The translations under genes were made by a program, and so were the position numbers. A DNA stretch of 64,000 bases from positions 1 to 64,000 of the forward strand of contig NZ_VHIZ01000017.1 in assembly GCF_006494375.1 (NCBI RefSeq), in the 5' to 3' direction. Source of the DNA: Pantoea anthophila. GTDB taxonomy: Bacteria > Pseudomonadota > Gammaproteobacteria > Enterobacterales > Enterobacteriaceae. Positions 59,860 through 64,000 of this stretch are shown here, one piece after another (positions within the stretch are counted from its first letter, which is position 1; every line of letters starts with the position of its first letter). The notes under the pieces were generated by a model, which searched no databases, was not told the DNA's origin, and saw only the letters and a list, made by a program, of their open reading frames with translations.

Positions 59860-60311
59860 AACTTATCATCACCTCGGGCAATGGTGTTGTATTCAGTGAT
59901 CGAGTAGTAGATGATCTGCGACATATCAGCTACAAGAATCACCTCACCTAAGAGAGGAATTGTTCGCCCTACCCACGTTCCAATCTTCCTCACCATCCTT
60001 CGCTTTACAGTCCATGGAGTATAACCGCCAATCCACGTAGGCATCTCCAAACCAAACGGGAACATTCTGTTTCCAAATACCCGCCGTACACCTTTCGATA
60101 GTCTGGAGGTGCCAGGGATTGCCGTTCCTGGTTTAGTCCGTGTAGTCTGGTCATTCATACCAGCATAGAGCGCATAGACAGCAGCGATATCCTTGATACC
60201 GAACTGATCAGCAGTATTGAAAACAAACACCATAAAAAAGAGTTCGGTGGCGGTGAGGTTTGAACGCCCCGCATAAAAGTATGTTCCATTCACTTCCTCA
60301 ACCGTGTCCAT
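59853..60311 (-). CDS. STM2901-like small membrane protein
   Basis: 152 residues, with AAGGA seven bases before the ATG. Conserved-looking start VEEVNGTYFYAGRSNLTATELFFMVFVFNTADQFG. There is one hydrophobic segment near residues 25-50 and a second near 112-138 (GRTIPLLGEVILVADMSQIIYYS), with a basic middle (RMFPFGLEMPT, VKRRMVRK). I recall similar proteins named STM2901 family in Salmonella and relatives, usually next to a DUF1493 gene. No function is established. It forms the two-gene cassette flanked by duplicated TPP aptamers. Confidence 0.72.
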   Translation of the reverse strand: MDTVEEVNGTYFYAGRSNLTATELFFMVFVFNTADQFGIKDIAAVYALYAGMNDQTTRTKPGTAIPGTSRLSKGVRRVFGNRMFPFGLEMPTWIGGYTPWTVKRRMVRKIGTWVGRTIPLLGEVILVADMSQIIYYSITEYNTIARGDDKLW

Positions 60312-60505
60312 GTCTCAATCCTTATGACCCTGCAATTGCAATCACAACGGCTGATTTATATACCGCTGAATGAATCGTTACTGCGCCTTTTTTAAGGTGT
60401 GCAGAAGTGATTTTACCTCATGAACAAACCCTTTATGTACCGTAAGTGCATTACGTATGGACAATAAGAGAGTCAATCTCATAATAAGCAGGCTGAACAC
60501 AGATG
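60312..60505 (-). other. AT-rich 5' region of the cassette
   Basis: About 195 bp between the STM2901-like start codon and the second TPP aptamer copy. It is AT-rich, holds no reading frame and probably carries the cassette promoter, but no clean -35/-10 pair was fixed. Confidence 0.4.
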
Positions 60506-60577
60506 CCTACGCTGGCATTATCCAGATCAGGTAATACGGGTATTTCTCAGCCTTCACAAAGAAGGGCACCCCGAGTC
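60506..60577 (-). repeat. Second copy of the TPP aptamer, 3' end of P1 missing
   Basis: 72 bp identical to 59227-59298 in every base as read here. The sensing loops are intact, but on the 3' side the sequence runs GTAGGCATCTG instead of GTAGGGAAGTC. The AGTC strand that closes stem P1 is therefore absent. It lies about 195 bp upstream of the STM2901-like gene, not of a thiamine gene. Probably a duplication scar. Confidence 0.92.
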
Positions 60578-60886
60578 GAATTACGGTTTGCAGCATAGGC
60601 AAGCCGTCCTCTGAAAGCAGGCAACAGCCGCCAGCGAAATGACCGGAACGGAACCTTACGCATGATCCCGATCAACGTTCCATGGTGCAAAAAAAGGCTT
60701 AATGCTGCGGGCCTCAGGGATACCTCTTAAGAGGTACTCCTGCTATCAGGCCTGATGGGTCCTGGCCATCGCTCAGACTCTGACCATTTCATAATAATTA
60801 ACCTGCGCGAAACACCGTTGTAAAAAAACACTTTATTTCATGGAGTTATCGACTCCTGAAGCGGAACTTCATACTACTCAGGATGT
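60578..60886. other. Palindrome-rich non-coding region
   Basis: It holds a perfect 16-bp palindrome TACCTCTTAAGAGGTA (60721-60736), a perfect 12-bp palindrome ATCAGGCCTGAT (60745-60756), and a small hairpin GGAGT-TATCG-ACTCC (60842-60856). A minus-strand seven-T run lies at 60689-60695 behind a weak AGGC/GCCT stem. No gene is seen. It could encode a structured RNA or be the promoter area of the next small gene. Confidence 0.4.
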
Positions 60887-61087
60887 ATGATGCGATTGTC
60901 AGCGCTTATTCCTCACCGCCATCGATGGCAGGATATTCAAATCGAACGCCAGGGCGCCATCGCCCCTAATGGCCGACATTACCTTTCCACCTATATTTCG
61001 GCCCGTTGTGCGGGCTGCGGCGAAACTATCCATCGTGTTTATTACCGGGACATCAGTGACCAGCAGGCGCGTCGCTGGTTAGGCTGA
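60887..61087 (+). CDS. Small hypothetical protein with CxxC motif
   Basis: 66 residues, basic. It has RCAGCGETIHRVYYRD near residue 40: one CxxC pair, with nearby histidines (HRH near residue 10 and IH near residue 48) that could form a small metal site. CAGGAT lies upstream of the tandem ATG ATG. No recognised family. Position alone, between the cassette region and an efflux carrier, does not suggest a function. Confidence 0.5.
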   Translation: MMRLSALIPHRHRWQDIQIERQGAIAPNGRHYLSTYISARCAGCGETIHRVYYRDISDQQARRWLG

Positions 61088-61186
61088 CAGCCCGCCCGAC
61101 GGCCGATTCCAAAGCAGGGATGAGTTAACAGTTAGTTTGCGATTTGTTAGTCTGGTAACTATCCATGATTTACCCAGACGCCTCTT

Positions 61187-62146
61187 ATGCCACTGCTGTT
61201 TGAAAGCCTGAGCCATCAGATTTACCTGTCAGCCCCGCTGTTTATCCTGATCCTGCTCGGATATGGGCTGACACGCTTCGGGAAATGGCCTGCCAGCATC
61301 AGCGAAGGCATGAACCGCTTTGTGTTTAACGTTGCGCTGCCCTGCATGCTGTTTCGGGTGATGAGTACCTTCTCGCAAAGCCCGCCGGTGGATGCGCGCC
61401 TGCTGCTGGCCTTCTTTGGCAGTTGCCTGCTGGTGTTTATCGTGGGACGCCTGCTGGCGACACGGCTGTTTCAGCTTGACGGCGTGGCCGCCTCGGTCTT
61501 TGCGCTGGGGGGTATCTTCTCCAACAACGTGATGCTGGGGATCCCGGTGGCTACCGTCCTGCTCGGGCCAGAAGCGCTGCCACCGGTGGCGCTGGTGCTG
61601 GTGTTTAACAGCCTCATCCTCTGGACCCTGCTGACCGTTTCGGTCGAGTGGGCAAAACAGGGCAGCTTTTCCCTGACAGGTCTCTGGCGCACCCTGATCG
61701 GCGTGCTGAAAAATCCGCTGATCGTCGGCATTCTCAGCGGCACGGCCTGGAGCTTTCTGCAGCACCCCTTGCCGCAGATCGCCGCTGAACCGCTTCGGAT
61801 GCTGGCCTCGCTGGCGGCCCCCCTGTCGCTGGTCACGCTGGGCATGAGCCTGGCACATTATCGGGTGCGGGAGGGTTTAAAAGAGAGTTATACGATCTGC
61901 CTGCTGAAGCTGGTTCTGCAACCGATGACGGTATGGGCTATCGCGTGGCTGACCGGTCTACCCCCGCTGGAGAGTAAAGTGGTGGTGCTGCTGGGGTCGA
62001 TGGCGGTCGGGGTTAACGTCTATCTGATGTCGCAGAAATTCAATGTCATTACCGGCCCGGCGGCGGCCAGTATGCTTTTCTCTACGGTGTTTGCGGCCGT
62101 AACGACGCCGGTATGGATGATGCTGATGACGCTGGCGGGCTATTAA
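61187..62146 (+). CDS. Auxin efflux carrier (AEC) family transporter
   Basis: 319 residues with ten hydrophobic segments in the AEC (YfdV/MdcF/PIN-related) pattern. The N-terminal APLFILILLGYGLTRFGKWP is followed by FVFNVALPCMLFRVMS near residue 43 and SNNVMLGIPVATVLLG near residue 111. The C-terminal half has ASLAAPLSLVTLGMSLAHYR near residue 206 and ends in SMAVGVNVYLMSQKF near residue 268. Family members export carboxylates such as malonate; the name does not imply auxin transport here. It is followed by a terminator shared with ahpF. Confidence 0.88.
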   Translation: MPLLFESLSHQIYLSAPLFILILLGYGLTRFGKWPASISEGMNRFVFNVALPCMLFRVMSTFSQSPPVDARLLLAFFGSCLLVFIVGRLLATRLFQLDGVAASVFALGGIFSNNVMLGIPVATVLLGPEALPPVALVLVFNSLILWTLLTVSVEWAKQGSFSLTGLWRTLIGVLKNPLIVGILSGTAWSFLQHPLPQIAAEPLRMLASLAAPLSLVTLGMSLAHYRVREGLKESYTICLLKLVLQPMTVWAIAWLTGLPPLESKVVVLLGSMAVGVNVYLMSQKFNVITGPAAASMLFSTVFAAVTTPVWMMLMTLAGY

Positions 62147-62154
62147 CAGGCGCA

Positions 62155-62181
62155 TAAAAAAAGCCCCTCAGCACAGGGGCT
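62155..62181 (-). terminator. Terminator of ahpCF
   Basis: On the minus strand the stem AGCCCCT / AGGGGCT with a short loop is followed by TTTTTTT (62156-62162). It lies about 30 bp beyond the ahpF stop and nine bp beyond the stop of the convergent AEC gene, and may serve both. Confidence 0.88.
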
Positions 62182-62209
62182 GAAGGGCTTATTGCCTGGC
62201 TGATGAAAC

Positions 62210-63778
62210 TTACTCAGCCGTTTTGGTACGGATCAGATAGTCAAAGGCACTCAGTGACGCTTTCGCACCTTCGCCGCTGGCGATGATGATCTGCTTGTAC
62301 GGCACGGTGGTGCAGTCGCCTGCTGCGAAGACGCCTTTCAGGCTGGTTTCGCATTTCGCATCAATGATGATTTCGCCCATTTTGTTGCGCTCAACCGCGC
62401 CTTCCAGCCATGGGGTGTTCGGCAACAGACCAATCTGGACAAAGATACCGGAGAGCGGCAGCTCATGGGTGGTCTGCGTCGTACGGTCAATGTAGTGCAG
62501 GCCGGTCACTTTGCTGCCGTCGCCTTTCACTTCCGTGGTCTGCGCGTTCAGGATCACATCAACGTTCTTCAGGCTGCGCAGTTTATCCTGCAGCACGCGG
62601 TCAGCACGCATCTCACCAGCAAACTCCAGCAGCGTCACGTGTTCCACGATACCGGCCAGATCAATTGCCGCTTCCACGCCAGAGTTACCGCCGCCGATGA
62701 CCGCGGTGCGCTTGCCTTTAAACAGCGGGCCATCACAGTGCGGGCAGTAGGTAACACCTTTGGTGCGATACTCTTCTTCACCCGGCACGCCCATGTTACG
62801 CCAGCGTGCGCCGGTCGCCAGGATGATGCTGCGTGATTTCAGTACGGCACCGGAGGCGGTTTCGATGGCGTGCAGTCCGCCCTCTTTCGCCGCCGGGATC
62901 AGTTTAATGGCGCTCTGGCTGTCGATGACATCCACATTGTAATCATCAACGTGTGCACGCAGTGAACCTGCCAGTTTTGCACCTTCGGTTTTAGGTACAG
63001 AGATATAGTTTTCGATATCGACCGTATCCAGCACCTGCCCGCCGAAACGCTCGCCCATCAGGCCGGTACGAATACCTTTACGCGCGGAGTAGATGGCTGC
63101 TGCTGCGCCTGCCGGGCCGCTGCCGATAATCAGAACTTCATACGCGTCACGCTTGTTCAGCTCTTCCGCTGCGCGTTTGTCCGCGTTGGTATCCACTTTG
63201 CTGACGATTTCCGCCAGGCTCATGCGACCCTGACCAAACTCTTTACCGTTAAGGTAAACCGCCGGCACGCCCATCACGTTGCGTTCCTGAATCTCATTCT
63301 GGAACAGGCCACCGTCGATTGCGGTGTGGCTGATGCGCGGGTTAATCACCGCCATCAGGTTCAGCGCCTGCACCACATCAGGACAGTTGTGGCAGGAAAG
63401 TGAATAGTAGGTCTCGAAATGGAGATCGCTGTCCAGCTCAGCAACCTGATCCAGCAGGCTCTGTGCTTCTTTAGACGGATGCCCACCGGTCTGTAACAGT
63501 GCCAGCACCAGTGAGGTAAATTCGTGACCCAGAGGTGAACCGGCAAAACGCGGGCCGCTGTTCGAACCTGGGTTAGTGATCAGAAACGAGGGCTTACGCA
63601 CCTGACGATCGTTCTCTTCGCGGAAGCTGACTTTGTCAGACAAACCAGCGATATCAACCAACAGTTCACGGATCTCGGTTGATTTTGCACCCTCATCCAG
63701 GGTGGCGATCAACTCAACAGGTTTGGTTAATTTCTCAAGGTAAGCCTTGAGCTGCGTTTTCAAATTTGTGTCGAGCAT
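62210..63778 (-). CDS. ahpF: Alkyl hydroperoxide reductase subunit F
   Basis: 522 residues. N-terminal tandem thioredoxin-like domain with the SCHNCPDV redox pair near residue 129, FAD-binding [19 protein letters not shown] near residue 217, the thioredoxin-reductase-type pair [10 protein letters not shown] near residue 345, NADH-binding [15 protein letters not shown] near residue 358, and C-terminal [14 protein letters not shown]. It passes electrons from NADH to AhpC for peroxide removal. Start ATG at 63776-63778, 71 bp after ahpC. Confidence 0.96.
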   Translation of the reverse strand: MLDTNLKTQLKAYLEKLTKPVELIATLDEGAKSTEIRELLVDIAGLSDKVSFREENDRQVRKPSFLITNPGSNSGPRFAGSPLGHEFTSLVLALLQTGGHPSKEAQSLLDQVAELDSDLHFETYYSLSCHNCPDVVQALNLMAVINPRISHTAIDGGLFQNEIQERNVMGVPAVYLNGKEFGQGRMSLAEIVSKVDTNADKRAAEELNKRDAYEVLIIGSGPAGAAAAIYSARKGIRTGLMGERFGGQVLDTVDIENYISVPKTEGAKLAGSLRAHVDDYNVDVIDSQSAIKLIPAAKEGGLHAIETASGAVLKSRSIILATGARWRNMGVPGEEEYRTKGVTYCPHCDGPLFKGKRTAVIGGGNSGVEAAIDLAGIVEHVTLLEFAGEMRADRVLQDKLRSLKNVDVILNAQTTEVKGDGSKVTGLHYIDRTTQTTHELPLSGIFVQIGLLPNTPWLEGAVERNKMGEIIIDAKCETSLKGVFAAGDCTTVPYKQIIIASGEGAKASLSAFDYLIRTKTAE

Positions 63779-63798
63779 AGTGATATCCTGGTCAAAAA

Positions 63799-63821
63799 AT
63801 CGGGTGCCGTGGCACCCGATT
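63799..63821 (-). other. Hairpin in the ahpC-ahpF gap
   Basis: Inverted repeat ATCGGGTGCC-GT-GGCACCCGAT in the 71-bp gap, without a strong T-tract on the exit side (minus strand reads TTTTTTGACC further on). It could lower ahpF relative to ahpC, as AhpC is needed in excess. Confidence 0.6.
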
Positions 63822-63849
63822 GGAGAATGGTCGAAAGGCCGAAGCGGGA

Positions 63850-64000
63850 TTAGATTTTGCCAACCAGGTCCAGAGATGGAGCCAGCGTTGCATCACCTTC
63901 TTTCCATTTCGCCGGGCAGACTTCACCTGGGTGAGAAGCAACGTACTGAGCCGCTTTCACTTTGCGCAGCAGGTCAGAGGCGTCACGGCCAATGCCTTCA
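63850..64000 (-). CDS. ahpC: Alkyl hydroperoxide reductase subunit C, C-terminal part
   Basis: The last 50 codons before the right edge. The resolving cysteine is in [21 protein letters not shown], the typical 2-Cys peroxiredoxin ending, and the chain closes LVGKI. The 5' part is outside the window. Together with ahpF it forms the ahpCF operon. Confidence 0.95.
   Translation of the reverse strand, partial: EGIGRDASDLLRKVKAAQYVASHPGEVCPAKWKEGDATLAPSLDLVGKI

Noticed and set aside
59227..60577. The 72-bp direct repeats as insertion-sequence ends or phage att sites
   Set aside because: No transposase or integrase lies between or beside them, and the repeat is explained as a TPP aptamer; attachment-site use remains only a hypothesis.
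1..64000. CRISPR arrays, tRNA or rRNA genes, prophage or toxin-antitoxin modules
   Set aside because: No regularly spaced repeats, cloverleaf-like genes, phage structural operons or recognisable toxin-antitoxin pairs were seen on reading both strands.

Overview
The window reads as a chromosomal segment of a plant-associated enterobacterium, most likely Pantoea or a close Erwinia relative. This is inferred from two things: a complete amylovoran/stewartan-type exopolysaccharide (EPS) operon, and a gene order that otherwise follows the yegH-asmA-dcd-udk-yegE-yegD-mdtABCD-baeSR-yegQ-cyaR-yegS block of Escherichia coli. No tRNA, rRNA, IS element, integrase or CRISPR array was seen.

Layout. (1) 1-4,900, minus strand: start of an O-antigen operon. 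It runs from a JUMPstart/ops leader through rmlB, rmlD, rmlA, rmlC and a family-2 glycosyltransferase to the first 100 codons of a Wzm-type ABC exporter permease that leaves the window. The last part is visibly AT-rich. (2) 5,188-7,243, minus: galE and galF, which supply nucleotide sugars and lie between the two polysaccharide operons. (3) 7,411-24,217, minus: the 12-gene ams/wce EPS operon in the order amsG, amsH(wza), amsI(wzb), amsA(wzc), amsC(wzy-like), three glycosyltransferases, amsF, amsJ, amsK, amsL(wzx). It has a long leader with a second JUMPstart/ops site and a candidate RcsAB box, and two intrinsic terminators inside the operon. (4) 24,384-37,564: yegH, asmA, dcd, udk, a PAP2-type membrane phosphatase, dgcE/yegE, yegD, an OprB-type porin and an aldo/keto reductase. 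(5) 37,805-48,785: mdtABCD-baeSR, an RND drug/metal efflux system with its two-component regulator. (6) 48,909-51,437: trhP(yegQ), the small RNA cyaR with a likely CRP site, and yegS. (7) 51,612-57,530: an rspA-rspB-MFS-mannitol dehydrogenase-rspR catabolic cluster. (8) 57,589-60,577, minus: thiMD behind a TPP riboswitch. A perfect 72-bp second copy of the aptamer lies 1,279 bp further along and encloses an AT-rich two-gene cassette (a DUF1493 protein and an STM2901-like membrane protein). (9) 60,578-64,000: a palindrome-rich spacer, a small CxxC protein, an auxin-efflux-family carrier, ahpF and the end of ahpC.

How it works together. GalF/GalE and RmlABCD provide UDP-glucose/galactose and dTDP-rhamnose. 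AmsG and the glycosyltransferases build the EPS repeat on undecaprenyl phosphate, AmsL flips it, AmsC polymerises it and AmsA/I/H regulate and export it. AmsF probably trims the polymer. Both surface-polysaccharide operons carry the RfaH recruitment signal, so they are probably switched on together. The features most worth follow-up are the riboswitch-flanked cassette near 59.2-60.6 kb, the internal terminators of the ams operon, and the tailspike-like AmsF.
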